The notes under the pieces are model-generated. The model saw only the letters and a list, made by a program, of their open reading frames with translations, made no database searches and was not told where the DNA came from. Below are positions 14,316 through 24,558 of a stretch of 42,841 nt of DNA, in pieces. The position numbers were made by a program, and so were the translations under genes. This DNA comes from Streptosporangiaceae bacterium NEAU-GS5. Its GTDB lineage: Bacteria; Actinomycetota; Actinomycetes; Streptosporangiales; Streptosporangiaceae. Position 1 is the first letter of the stretch. Each line of letters opens with the position of its first letter. Where the stretch lies: positions 1 to 42,841 of the forward strand of contig JAGFNW010000053.1 in the NCBI GenBank assembly GCA_017592665.1. Reading direction: 5' to 3'.

Positions 14316-17300
14316 ATGACCGATAGCACTGGAGAGATGAACAACGATCCGATCAGGCAGTTATCTAACCAACAGATGATGCACGCTCTACAACAGAGTA
14401 GTCAGTACCTCTCGACACAGGACCGGGCCCATTTGGATGAGGCAATACGTGCTGTGGAGGCGGCTATTGACCTGATGCAGCGGCTCGGTCCGCCAGAGCT
14501 GATCGACTGTCTGCGCATGGCCGAGCAGTTGCTTTTCGGCCGCTGGCTGCTCGACCATAGGGACGCGGATCTGGACACGATTCTTGGTCGATGCGCTCGG
14601 ATCGACGCGGCGCCCTCTGCCGGGCCGGCGGAAGATGCCAGCCATGAGACAGTGATCGCGCATGTGTACGAGACCCGCTTCAACGAGCGTGGCGACCGTG
14701 CCGACCTCGACGAGGCGATTCGGCGTTGGCAGTTGGCCACTGACACCAGCAGCGCCGACGATCCGGGTCTTGAGATGCGCCGGGCCAGCCTCGCTCGGGC
14801 TGAGCGTGCTCGGCAAGCCATGGCCGACGAGCGGCTTCAGGAGGCATTGGACCTGGAGTTGCCCGGCGACGACGAGGATGAACTGAGCCTGCGGATCCGT
14901 GCGGTCGGCTTCCTGATGCGGTACCGGATGGGTGGGCCGCGCGCGGACGCGGATCGCGCGGTCGTCCTGCTCGAACGGGCCAAGTCGGTGGCCCGTGACG
15001 CCGGAGACGTGGCGGCGGCCGAGAAGCTTCTCGGCGATATTGCAATGCTGCGCTTTGACCGCCACAAGACTGCGGTTGACCTCGACGACGCGATCCAGCA
15101 CTACACGGCGGCCTTCGACGGCATGCCTAGCGACGCCGAGAGGGCGAACGAGGAGGACATCAAGCAGTTCACCGAAGACCTCGCCCGGCTAGTGAACGCT
15201 CACACGGTCCGGGCCATGTCCACCGGCGACCGCACGCACTCGGACGAGGCACTCCAGGTAATGAAGCACCACGTCGGGGATAGGCGGCTCACCTCAGTGA
15301 ACCGCGGGCAACTGTGGACGAGCATGACCACGATTCTGGAAGGGCGCGTCCGTGCCACCCGCCAGCGGGAGGACCTGACGGCCGCCGTGGCCACCGCGCG
15401 AAAGGCGGTTGAGGCGACAGCCGGAACACCTGCCGAGCCGCGGGCTCTGTCCCACCTGGCGACCTGTCTTGGCCTCGAATACGAGCTGTTCGGTGAGGCC
15501 GCCCACCTCCTGGATGCCGCCTCAGTTGCCACTCGCGCGGCAGAGGCGGCCGTGGAGTCCGACCCGGTCCGTACACTGCGGCTGCTCAATGCGGCGAACC
15601 TATGGTTCCTGCTGGGCGAGCGGGAGCGCGATGCGGGGCAGATCGACAAGGCTCTGGCGCAGCTCGCATCACCAGCCCACACCCCAGGCGAGCATCAGGC
15701 CACGGCGATGCTCCGGACGCAAATGTGTTGGCGCACCCGTTACGACATCACTGGGCGGCCAGCCGATCTGGATGCTGCTGTGGCGGCTGGCCTTGACCTC
15801 TGGAACTCACCGCTGCGACACAGCCCCCACGGGCAGCCGGGGGCGATGCAGCTGTGTGAAGCACTGACCACGCGCGGGCTGCTGACAAGCACGACAGAGG
15901 ACCTCGACCGCGCATTGCAGATTGGCTCGATGGTCCTCAACTCTCTGCCGCAGGGCCATCCGAACCTCCCTCTCATGCTGTTTCACCTGCGCGCTGAGCC
16001 AGCTAGGCACCGGTTCACGCTCAGCGGTGAACGCTCCGACCTCGACGGAGCTATCGAGGCCGCCCATGCAGCCCTGCAGATCGCCGTCGGGGACGACGAC
16101 GTGATAACGATCATTGTCGCGCTAGGCGACATGCTTCGCATTCGGTTCGCGGAAACCCGGGACGAGGCGGACCTGCGCTCCGCCGCCGGCTACTATCGTG
16201 CGCTGGTCGAGCGGCTGCCCCCACCGCATCCCACCGCATGGCCGACCCTGGTTGACCTCGCCACGACCCTGCGGCAGGCATTCCTTGCTGGCGGTGCTAC
16301 CGCCAATGCCGAGGAGGCCATCGCCCGGGCGCGGGAGGTAACGACCTCGCCCGACGCAGATCCCGCGATAGTGATTCGCGCGTGGATCGTCCTCTGCGAG
16401 ACCACTACCGACCTGGCTCTCGCCGCGCCAGATACTGCCAACATGGGTGAGGCAGTGCGGACTGCGGAAGATGCCGTAGCTGCCGCGTCCGGGCACCTGC
16501 TGCTTCCGAGAGCGCGCCTGGCGCTCGCCAGAGCCCGGTATGCCCACTACACGTATGAGGGAGGGGAGGCACTCTTCGCGCTCACCACCGAGATCCTCGA
16601 AGTGATCGCCGAGCAGTCCACAGACGACGAGGAGCGCGCCTACGGGTACGCTCAACTGGGTCGCCTGCACAGCGCGCGCCACGACGAGCAGCGGTCGCCG
16701 AACGACCTCGAGCGCGCGATCGAATTCTTCGACCGTGCCGTCAACACGGCAGGTCACGACTCGAACGCAATGGTTGCGTATACCCGAGAGCTGTATTCCC
16801 TCCGTGCGCGCCGTGCCGAAGCAACGCCCACGGCGGCAGCCACGCCTGCGGCGCAGCGCGCCGCAGAGGCAGAGGCCCTGCTCACACGATTCATTACTGA
16901 CCACGACCCGGCGATGCTCCAAGCAGCGATTACCGCCTGGTTTGTAGCAGCGTCGATAGACCCGGACCGGTACGGTCCCGGGCTGGCCGCAGCGCTGAGC
17001 TTCGCCGACTCCAACACACAAGAACAGGGCGCGTTACTTACGCTCTACTACCACCTGGCCACCGCCCCGGCTGACCCGGACCGCGCCGAGCAGGCTGTCA
17101 TGTTCGTGATGTTGCTGTACCGTCGCTGGCGGGAGACCTTGCGGCCAGAGATGGCGCAGGCACTCCGCGATGCCATCGCTACGCTTCGCCAGGCCAGCGA
17201 CATCGGCAGGGATTTTCCGCTTGCCGCAGGCGAGCTACTACACGACCTGTTCACGCTCACCGGGGACGAGCCGACACTGCACGATGCGATCACCGCACTC

Positions 17301-20300
17301 GAGGACTTCGTTGCCGCGGCGACGAACGACCCTCGGCGGGATGAGGTGGTCAAGCGCCTGGCTTTCGCCCGCCACCAGGTCGGAGACCCGCTCAACCAGA
17401 CACGCTCTGCCGCTGATCTCGCTAACGCCTGGTGGGAACTAGAGCCGACGGTCGAACGGGCGAGAGATCTGCTCGCAGCCACCGAACGGGCCGCAGCAGA
17501 AGTCCCGTCAGGCCACCCCGAGCAGCCCAACCTTGTATGCAACGTCGCGAATGCCCTAATACAGGTAGCCACCCTTACCCGCGATCCCACCATCGCCACG
17601 CAAGCGGTGACAGCGGCCCGAACTGCGGTCGCGGCCGTCCAAGACGCCAGAATTCTGGACGAAACACTGCGGGACAAGGCCGCGATATTCCTTGGCTCGG
17701 CGCTACTTCTCGATCTCCGGTCGACCTATGACGAGGGACGGGCGGCCGAGGCGGCAGGGCTGGCGATGGAACTGCTTGACCACCCGCAGCACAGTTTCCA
17801 GGCACGTGTAGTGCTCGCCGAGATACTCCTGCTGGGGCAGCCAGAAGACCCCGTGCAAGCCAATCCGGCCGTCCTACACCAGGTCGTCCGCTACACGCGC
17901 GAAGCTATAGAGCTTCTCCCAGAAACCGACCGCAACCTGCAGGCGGCTCGCATTCTTCTCATCCAAGCGCTATTCCGGCGGTTCTTGACGACGCGCGACA
18001 CGGCTGACCTCACCGAAGTCCTTCAGCTCACAGAGGACGCCACGGACCACGGCCTGCACGGGATCTCCCGCCTGCTGGCCGGCCTGCCAGACGACGAGCG
18101 CGAGCGCCCGGAAGCCGCCGCACTACTCGCAACTATGGACCCCGAAGCGGCGGCTAGCTTGGCCGAACAGGCCGCTGACCTGGCCATGATAGTCGCCGAG
18201 GACGACCACGCCGAGTGGCTTCTGTCGCTGCGCGCGCATCTTGCCACTGCCCAAATGCCGTACGGAGGACAGCGGTTCCTGGTAGCCATAGCCCGGCAGG
18301 TGCACGAGAACCGGCCGTCCCTCGCGTTACGGCTACTGCGCCGGGTAGTCGACGAACTGGGCACCGCGGATGACGAGGACGGCCGCCGGGGCGCCGCCGA
18401 GGCCTGGTCGATGATCGGTATGCTGACTGAGGGGTTGTCCCAGTGGGACGAGGCTTTTATCGCCTACGAACGTGCCATGGAGCTCTATCGCCACCTAGAC
18501 GAGCCCCTCTCCGAGGTCTATCGGCTTCGCGACATGGCACTCGTGTGCTCGGGGCGGAAGGACAACGCGGCTGGCGCTGCGTACTTCGACCGGGCCATAC
18601 AACGGGCCCGTGAGGCGGACCTCACCGAGGTCGAACCCGATCTGCTCATGCTTTCCCTCTCAACCGTAGACCCCGCGATCAAGGTGGCCCGGGCCGAGCA
18701 GGCGGGCGACCGCTTCCTGGAGCTGGGCCAGCGGGACAAGGCCGCCACCGCACACGGAGTGCTCGCCTTCCTGGCGGTCGACCGCGACGACGCTGCCGAA
18801 GCCGTCCGCCAAGTTGAGGTGGCTGCCAACCTGGCCGAGTCTGGCGATGTGGTGGAGCGGACCTACCAGCATGTGTGGCAGGTAATGGTAGGCAAGGGGC
18901 TCAGCGAGCAGGCACATGCCCTGGAGGAGGGCCTAGCCGCCCGGACGCGGCCGGCCGCGCCGCGCCAGACCGCCGACCACTTCTACAACTTCGCCCTGCA
19001 GCGCATCAGCACTGGAGACACCGCTGGCGCAATGATCTCCTTCCGCGCGGCTCGTGCGGAGTATCTCGCGCAAGGCAACCGGGACGGCGTGGCGAGCGTG
19101 GATGTGAGGATCGGGACACTGCACGTTGAGACAAACGAGGTCGACGAGGCGATCGCCACGTTCCGCAGCGCCGGTGCCGAGTTTGCCGAGATCAGCAGCT
19201 GGATGAAGGCCTCACACGCCTATCTCAACGCCGCCGCCTGCAGGCGGGGCCGCGCGGATACGCCAGACGACGCTGACTTGGACAGCAAAATTGCGGAGCG
19301 GCTGCGCGGGGCGGCCACCGATCTCGCCAGGGCGGCGGACTACGCCAATCGGTCCGGGGACCGCACCGCTCTTTTCTCGATCCGGTTGGAACAGGGACGC
19401 CTCGAGGCGGAACAGCGCCAGTACGCGGTGGCCGCTGATCATCTCGCCGAGGCGGAGCATCTTGCCGCCGGAAGGGCGAGATTGCTGGGCATGCTCGAGG
19501 AGACGCGGGCGCGGGTCGCCCAGTTGAGCAGCGACACTGCTGCCGAACGGGAGGCGCTGGAGCGCGCGATCGACCACTTCCGACGGGCAGACCGGCCGCG
19601 CGCTGCAGCGGGTGTCGCCGTGCGGCTCTCTGCGCTCCTCCAAGAGAGTGGCGACCTGCGACAGGCCCGATCGCTGGTACAGTACGCAATCGACAACATC
19701 GAGGCTGCGGAGCCGCAGTCGGACTCGGAGCGGGTCTTCGTCCGGGTTATCAGTCGTAGCGGGTCGATGCGCCAGGCGCTATATGGCCGGGCCGCGATGC
19801 TTGACGTGCAGCTCGGCCGACTCGACGAGGCGTGGGAGAATCTCGCACGGTCCGGCCCTGGCCGGGACGTCGTCCGCGAGCGCTTCCTTTCGGCCATCAT
19901 GGCGATCCGACAGGCCTTAGCCGCCAACGACCTCCGCACGGCGCTGGAGATCGGACAGCGGACGCTCGACGAGACCGACGATCCTGAGCTGCAGTCGTTG
20001 CTGCTATTCGATCTCAGCGCACACGCGCGCGAACTCGGCGAGTTGCAACTTGCCTACGACTACGCGGCGCGCGGCCTCACGCTGGCCGAGGACTTGGGGG
20101 CTCGCGACCTCGGCCGGCACCTGTGGATGCTCGGCTCCGCGTCTCGGAGACTTGGCCGGGTCGCCGAGGCCGTCACCCATCTGCGCCGCGCTGCCTACCT
20201 CGTCGCCCAGAGCGACCCGGACGAACAAGGTGCGGCGGGTATCCTCAACTCTTTCGCCCTGGCGCTCATCGATCACGGCGACTGGGACGAGGCCGACCGG

Positions 20301-22325
20301 GTCCTGGCCGGGGCGCTCGAATCGGCCCGCGCCTCGGGCCAGCGCCGGACTGAGGCTAGCCTTCTGTCGACGCGTGCAGGGCTGAGCCTCAGACGGGGCG
20401 ATCTCAACGCGGCGAGTACGGGCTATCGCGACGCGATCCGGATCCAGGAGGACCTCCGCGACACCACCGCGCTGGCCGGTGCGTACGCCAACCTGGGTCT
20501 CGTCCATCTGTCCCAGGGTGACGTGGCCGAGGCGCGTGCGCTGACCGAGTTGGCGCTCAACGCTGAGCGACGCAGCGGACGACGTACCGATGTTGTACTG
20601 GATCTCGTGGCGCTCGCCAACCTTGAGGAGCCTGATGTCGCCGTGGAGCGGTTGCAGGAGGCGCTGACCACCTCAAGAGAGATCGGGTACGACTATGGCA
20701 TCGGGCTAGCCCTCGCAGGGCTCGGCGCGGTGGAGCTGCAGCGGAACGATCCGGCGGCCGCACGAGACCGCTTCACCGAGGCCATCGAGATCTTCAAGCG
20801 AATTGGCGACATCTCCGGTCTCGCAGACGCTTACCTCAACCGCAGTAGTGCTCACGAGCTCCTCGGCGACCTGCCAGCTGCAGTGCGCGACGCCGAAGAG
20901 TCCGACCGGCTTTGGAGACTGCTCGATGCGGGTCAAGAGTCGCTCTCCGTGAACGCCCGGATTGCCAGTGAGCGATTGATCGCCCTTTGCACCAACGCCG
21001 GGCGCGGCGTAGATGCCTGGCAGTACGTAGAGCGGGACAAGGCCCGAGATCTGCTGGACCGCCTTAACACCGGCGACTGGCCGATGCCGCCCAACGCACC
21101 CAGCGAGCTCCTTGACCGGGAAGGCGAGCTCCTCCGCGAGTTGCGGGCTCTGCAGACAGATATAGTCAATGCCCGCGAGCCAGCTCGGCGGGGAGGGGCC
21201 GTGCGCCGCCTGACGCCGATCCGGGCGGCGCTGGAGGCAGTCTGGGACCGCCTTACGGCCTCCGCCCCGGACTATGTCGCTGTCCGGCGGGCGACCGCCC
21301 CTACCCGGGACGACCTCGATCGTATTGTCGCTGACGGCCAGGTCGGATTACTCGGGTTCCATCTGGGCGAGTCAGAGACAGCTGTTCTCACCTACCGCAG
21401 CGGCCAGGAGGAACCCGCCGCTCGCCTGACTTGGGCGCTTCCGGTTGACATGCTTGAGTCCATGCGCCGGGCGAACGGCGCGGAGATGCCGATGGTCATG
21501 CAGTGGCCGGATGGTCGGCGTGATCTGGTCGACGGCGGCCAATTCATCGGGGTCACCCTGCTCTACGAGGGAGTCCAGGCTCTCGGCGACGACTTGGACC
21601 AGCTCTATCTACTGCCACACGGTGGTCTGAACCGGCTGCCGCTACATATCCTGCCAGGCCCCGACGGGGGCCCCCTGTTGGACCGGGTACCCGTCGCCTA
21701 CGCCCCCTCTGCGGGCGTGCTGGCCCGCCTGCGTGCTCGCCCCCGCCCGGCGGGTCAACGGCTGTCGCGGGTACTGGGCTACGCGCCGTCGGAGCCCGAG
21801 GACGCCCGCGGGCTCATTGAGGCAACCGCCGCCGACACGGCCGCCGCGCTCGGCACCGAGGTTCAGTGCGGCGCCAGAGTGACACGCGACCTGCTCCCTG
21901 GCAGCTGGAACGTCCTGCATCTGTCCTGCCATGGCGAGTTCGACGAACAGGATCCCTTCGGATCGGGGGTTCGGCTGGCTGACGGCCTGCTCACCGCCCG
22001 CGAGATCATGGGAATGAGGATCGACGCCAACCTAGTTGTGCTTGCGGCCTGCGAGACCGGCCAAAGTGGTGCACAGGGGGGAGTAGACATCGCTGGCTTG
22101 GGATACGCGCTGCTGCATGCGGGAACCCGCTGCGCACTGTTGACGCTCTGGCCAGTCGACGCTGGGATCACTCGCACGCTGATGAGCCTGTTCTACACCA
22201 ATCTGGTCCCGGGCAAGTCGACTGCGGCTGCGCTGCGCGAGGCCGTGCTAGAGCTGCGGCGGATCCCGGAACACGAGGATCCGGCGGTCTGGGGTGCGTA
22301 CGTGCTAATCGGCGATGCCAGCTAA
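14316..22325 (+). CDS. Giant TPR-CHAT protein (2,669 residues)
   Basis: About 2,300 residues of helical repeats precede a C-terminal CHAT protease. The repeats are TPR-like, with blocks such as DLDEAIRRWQLA, DADRAVVLLERAK, DEALQVMKHH and, from about residue 1,940, regular TPRs (GAYANLGLVHLSQGDVAEAR, DAYLNRSSAHELLGDLPAAVRD). The CHAT domain (about 2,330-2,669) has His2539 in LHLSCHGEFD and Cys2579 in VLAACETGQS, plus the typical LLTLWPVD and AALREAVLELR segments. TPR-CHAT proteins are known as immune proteases whose repeat superhelix senses a partner; Csx29 of the type III-E CRISPR system is one example. No CRISPR genes are present here. The gene stands alone on the + strand with no frameshift over 8 kb, so it is under selection. 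An alternative start nine codons in lacks proper spacing. Confidence 0.9.
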   Translation: MTDSTGEMNNDPIRQLSNQQMMHALQQSSQYLSTQDRAHLDEAIRAVEAAIDLMQRLGPPELIDCLRMAEQLLFGRWLLDHRDADLDTILGRCARIDAAPSAGPAEDASHETVIAHVYETRFNERGDRADLDEAIRRWQLATDTSSADDPGLEMRRASLARAERARQAMADERLQEALDLELPGDDEDELSLRIRAVGFLMRYRMGGPRADADRAVVLLERAKSVARDAGDVAAAEKLLGDIAMLRFDRHKTAVDLDDAIQHYTAAFDGMPSDAERANEEDIKQFTEDLARLVNAHTVRAMSTGDRTHSDEALQVMKHHVGDRRLTSVNRGQLWTSMTTILEGRVRATRQREDLTAAVATARKAVEATAGTPAEPRALSHLATCLGLEYELFGEAAHLLDAASVATRAAEAAVESDPVRTLRLLNAANLWFLLGERERDAGQIDKALAQLASPAHTPGEHQATAMLRTQMCWRTRYDITGRPADLDAAVAAGLDLWNSPLRHSPHGQPGAMQLCEALTTRGLLTSTTEDLDRALQIGSMVLNSLPQGHPNLPLMLFHLRAEPARHRFTLSGERSDLDGAIEAAHAALQIAVGDDDVITIIVALGDMLRIRFAETRDEADLRSAAGYYRALVERLPPPHPTAWPTLVDLATTLRQAFLAGGATANAEEAIARAREVTTSPDADPAIVIRAWIVLCETTTDLALAAPDTANMGEAVRTAEDAVAAASGHLLLPRARLALARARYAHYTYEGGEALFALTTEILEVIAEQSTDDEERAYGYAQLGRLHSARHDEQRSPNDLERAIEFFDRAVNTAGHDSNAMVAYTRELYSLRARRAEATPTAAATPAAQRAAEAEALLTRFITDHDPAMLQAAITAWFVAASIDPDRYGPGLAAALSFADSNTQEQGALLTLYYHLATAPADPDRAEQAVMFVMLLYRRWRETLRPEMAQALRDAIATLRQASDIGRDFPLAAGELLHDLFTLTGDEPTLHDAITALEDFVAAATNDPRRDEVVKRLAFARHQVGDPLNQTRSAADLANAWWELEPTVERARDLLAATERAAAEVPSGHPEQPNLVCNVANALIQVATLTRDPTIATQAVTAARTAVAAVQDARILDETLRDKAAIFLGSALLLDLRSTYDEGRAAEAAGLAMELLDHPQHSFQARVVLAEILLLGQPEDPVQANPAVLHQVVRYTREAIELLPETDRNLQAARILLIQALFRRFLTTRDTADLTEVLQLTEDATDHGLHGISRLLAGLPDDERERPEAAALLATMDPEAAASLAEQAADLAMIVAEDDHAEWLLSLRAHLATAQMPYGGQRFLVAIARQVHENRPSLALRLLRRVVDELGTADDEDGRRGAAEAWSMIGMLTEGLSQWDEAFIAYERAMELYRHLDEPLSEVYRLRDMALVCSGRKDNAAGAAYFDRAIQRAREADLTEVEPDLLMLSLSTVDPAIKVARAEQAGDRFLELGQRDKAATAHGVLAFLAVDRDDAAEAVRQVEVAANLAESGDVVERTYQHVWQVMVGKGLSEQAHALEEGLAARTRPAAPRQTADHFYNFALQRISTGDTAGAMISFRAARAEYLAQGNRDGVASVDVRIGTLHVETNEVDEAIATFRSAGAEFAEISSWMKASHAYLNAAACRRGRADTPDDADLDSKIAERLRGAATDLARAADYANRSGDRTALFSIRLEQGRLEAEQRQYAVAADHLAEAEHLAAGRARLLGMLEETRARVAQLSSDTAAEREALERAIDHFRRADRPRAAAGVAVRLSALLQESGDLRQARSLVQYAIDNIEAAEPQSDSERVFVRVISRSGSMRQALYGRAAMLDVQLGRLDEAWENLARSGPGRDVVRERFLSAIMAIRQALAANDLRTALEIGQRTLDETDDPELQSLLLFDLSAHARELGELQLAYDYAARGLTLAEDLGARDLGRHLWMLGSASRRLGRVAEAVTHLRRAAYLVAQSDPDEQGAAGILNSFALALIDHGDWDEADRVLAGALESARASGQRRTEASLLSTRAGLSLRRGDLNAASTGYRDAIRIQEDLRDTTALAGAYANLGLVHLSQGDVAEARALTELALNAERRSGRRTDVVLDLVALANLEEPDVAVERLQEALTTSREIGYDYGIGLALAGLGAVELQRNDPAAARDRFTEAIEIFKRIGDISGLADAYLNRSSAHELLGDLPAAVRDAEESDRLWRLLDAGQESLSVNARIASERLIALCTNAGRGVDAWQYVERDKARDLLDRLNTGDWPMPPNAPSELLDREGELLRELRALQTDIVNAREPARRGGAVRRLTPIRAALEAVWDRLTASAPDYVAVRRATAPTRDDLDRIVADGQVGLLGFHLGESETAVLTYRSGQEEPAARLTWALPVDMLESMRRANGAEMPMVMQWPDGRRDLVDGGQFIGVTLLYEGVQALGDDLDQLYLLPHGGLNRLPLHILPGPDGGPLLDRVPVAYAPSAGVLARLRARPRPAGQRLSRVLGYAPSEPEDARGLIEATAADTAAALGTEVQCGARVTRDLLPGSWNVLHLSCHGEFDEQDPFGSGVRLADGLLTAREIMGMRIDANLVVLAACETGQSGAQGGVDIAGLGYALLHAGTRCALLTLWPVDAGITRTLMSLFYTNLVPGKSTAAALREAVLELRRIPEHEDPAVWGAYVLIGDAS

Positions 22326-22340
22326 TCGCTCATCCAACGG

Positions 22341-22527
22341 TCAACCCGCTGTCTGAGAACTTCGCGACGAGGAGATAGCCAAAAAGCCAGCCGCCAAGCC
22401 AATGGCATAGCACGCGAAGGCCTGCAGATCACCGAAGATCGCGGAGATCGCGCCGCCGCAGCGTGCGATAGGTGCTCCAGCCAATTACTGCGCCGAAGGA
22501 TGCGGCACCGATGTCAGCCAAGAGCAT
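22341..22527 (-). pseudogene. Small membrane protein downstream of CHAT, apparently frameshifted
   Basis: From the ATG at 22527, 25 bases after the CHAT stop and with an AGGGGAGG site upstream, the frame reads MLLADIGAASFGAVIGWSTY and stops at 22429. A +1 shift near 22,470 continues as GAISAIFGDLQAFACYAIGL, then AAGFLAI, to a stop at 22341. Together this gives a roughly 60-residue protein with two membrane helices. Small membrane proteins with an F-G-A-V-x-G-W-x-T-Y-R-T-L core are common beside actinomycete conflict genes, from general knowledge. The alternative is that the short 32-residue frame is the whole gene. Confidence 0.45.
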
Positions 22528-22551
22528 CGCCTGCTTGCCTCCCCTCGCACA

Positions 22552-24558
22552 TCACCCGTTGGCCAGCCGCAGGTTCGCCGAGCAGTACGCGGTGTACGCC
22601 AAGCCCAGTAAGCTGCCTTCACCTAGCAACGTCAGTTTGACATCGGTAAGTGCCTCGCCGACAGTGCGTCCCGCGCCGAACGACACCCAGAATCGCTCGG
22701 CGATGGTGCTGGCGAGCGACTGCGTCACGACCGTCTCCACACCGATCACTCCCGCCGCGTAGATACCGCTGAACGCGTCCACGAACTGCGTGAGCGAGCC
22801 CGGGGTAATCTCCACCGAGTGGCAACTATTGATGAAGACCAGCGGTGACGTGTTCGCCCAGTGGCTGGCGGCCCAAGCTTGGTCGTGTAGAGCCGTCAGG
22901 TCCGTCGGAGTGATCCGCTCGCCTGGGCCAAGCTCCAGATAGGGCACCGGTTCGACTGCCCCGGGCAGCCGTTGCCGCCGGCCGTGGCAGTAAAAGTAGA
23001 TCAGTGGGAGGTCTGGTCGTGCCAGAGCGTCAACTAGCGCCGCTCGGCTGTCGTGACGCTCAGCCACGATTGACGGACGCAGTTCCGCGAGCCGGGCTAA
23101 GTGCTGCTCCGTGAGCTGCCGGTCCAGACCGGTGCCGAGTCCGACCGCCATCACCGACGGGCGGGCGCCCCGAACCTGCAGCGCGATGCTGTGCGTACCC
23201 TCGACCGAGGGCGGCTGCTCGATGGTGTGCCGGATTCCCCAGAAACCGTATGGGCACAGCGTGTTGAGCCGATGCTCGCGCTCGTACGGGCATTCCGGTG
23301 GGGCGGGTGAGGATAGTTCGTCGACGATACGGCAGGCGTGATGAGCATCCGGGTTCCCATCCTCCAGTCCAATGTCGTAAACCAGAGCCCAAGGGAAGAC
23401 AAAGCCGATGCGGCCGGTGCGCGCTACCTGGACTGTCACCGGGCTGCGCATGCGCCGCTTAAGTACCGCGCGCTGTTGTGGCCGGTCCGCCAGCAGAAGG
23501 TCCCACAACCGGCGCCCGAGAGGGGCAAGTCGGGCCAGATCGGCGACTAGTCGATGCTCGCCCTTCCGGCGACCGGGCCATCGCAACACTGGCACTGGAA
23601 CTGGCTGCTCCTGAAGGTCACGCAACGCACGGCGCGCTGCCCCCCCAGCGTCGCGCATCTGCTCTTCGGTTAGGCGGAAGGAAATACGCTCTGAACTCAA
23701 CCCACCGATCGTCAGCAGATGTGAACCGTCACTACCCTGCTCGGTAGTGACGTTCATGTCCCGCTGCGGCAGAGTGCCGACCGTGTCGAACAGCCCGGCG
23801 AGCGTGAAATCGATCCGGGCACGGGTGCCGGCCCCGCTCCGTTCCACCTCGCGGATATCCGCGGTGACGAACTGGCTCTGGACAAGCCCGCCGCCATACG
23901 TGATCGTGAGCCGAAGGTCGGCGCGTCCCTGGGTCGCGGGCGTCGCTATATCGATGAACAGGTACGGGGAGCGCTCCTCGGCCCGGCAAGTATGCCTCGT
24001 ACCCGGCGGGCACTGGCAGATCCAGCCCGGCCCCCTAGCAGGCAGGAAGAACGGCCGCTGCCGGGAGTCGACGACGAATTCCACGCTATTGACCGCCACA
24101 AGAAGCCAATAGCCTACCCGCGTGGCTGGAAGATGGTCGGCAGGGAACCTGACTGGATTCTCCACGATGCTATCCGTGGACCACGGTCCGATGTCGATCC
24201 GCAGCCGGTAGCGACGTCCCGCCGCCATGCATGTGGTGGCGGGCAACGGCAGCTCGCTGTGAGCGCGGGTGAAGCAAGTGTTTACATAGCGGGCCCCTTG
24301 CACCGGCTGGGACCCATTGAGAAGGATGGGCGCCTGATCGTAGGCATCGAAATCCTGCAGCAGCAGTGTCGCCTGGCCGATCGCCTCATCGTCGTTGTCA
24401 AATAGGGCGGGCAGCCACGGCTCGACCTCAGTATCGTCACTCTTGCGCAGGAGCTGGCTCAATAGCTGCAAGAAGCGGTGCCGCTTCTCCTCGGGCACGA
24501 GAGCGAGGAATTCGGGAAGGACCTCGGGCAGAACCCGGCGGAGAACAAGGACCTTCAC
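22552..24558 (-). CDS. CHAT-domain cysteine protease with N-terminal beta-sandwich region
   Basis: The 668-residue product starts with a GTG preceded by AGGAG. A short helical segment (1-65) is followed by a Cys-containing beta-rich region (about 85-245: YVNTCFTR, GRRYRLRIDIGPW, NPVRFPADHLPATRVGYWLL). That region matches the sandwich domain seen at the start of many actinomycete CHAT proteins. A middle region (about 260-400) includes LTEEQMRDAGGAARRAL, and the C-terminal CHAT domain has His525 in LIYFYCHGRR and Cys579 in VFINSCHSVE. The SLLGLAYTAYCS ending is typical. It converges on the TPR-CHAT gene and is followed by a broken small membrane-protein gene. It may be activated by a partner binding the sandwich; that is inference. 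Confidence 0.87.
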   Translation of the reverse strand: MKVLVLRRVLPEVLPEFLALVPEEKRHRFLQLLSQLLRKSDDTEVEPWLPALFDNDDEAIGQATLLLQDFDAYDQAPILLNGSQPVQGARYVNTCFTRAHSELPLPATTCMAAGRRYRLRIDIGPWSTDSIVENPVRFPADHLPATRVGYWLLVAVNSVEFVVDSRQRPFFLPARGPGWICQCPPGTRHTCRAEERSPYLFIDIATPATQGRADLRLTITYGGGLVQSQFVTADIREVERSGAGTRARIDFTLAGLFDTVGTLPQRDMNVTTEQGSDGSHLLTIGGLSSERISFRLTEEQMRDAGGAARRALRDLQEQPVPVPVLRWPGRRKGEHRLVADLARLAPLGRRLWDLLLADRPQQRAVLKRRMRSPVTVQVARTGRIGFVFPWALVYDIGLEDGNPDAHHACRIVDELSSPAPPECPYEREHRLNTLCPYGFWGIRHTIEQPPSVEGTHSIALQVRGARPSVMAVGLGTGLDRQLTEQHLARLAELRPSIVAERHDSRAALVDALARPDLPLIYFYCHGRRQRLPGAVEPVPYLELGPGERITPTDLTALHDQAWAASHWANTSPLVFINSCHSVEITPGSLTQFVDAFSGIYAAGVIGVETVVTQSLASTIAERFWVSFGAGRTVGEALTDVKLTLLGEGSLLGLAYTAYCSANLRLANG

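Noticed and set aside
16122-17021. 299-codon minus-strand open frame
   Set aside because: It lies wholly inside the giant TPR-CHAT gene, is Arg/Gly/Cys-rich and matches no fold; a GC-rich antisense shadow.
14316-22325. Idea that the TPR-CHAT gene belongs to a type III-E CRISPR locus
   Set aside because: No Cas-like gene and no regularly spaced direct repeats were found anywhere in the window.
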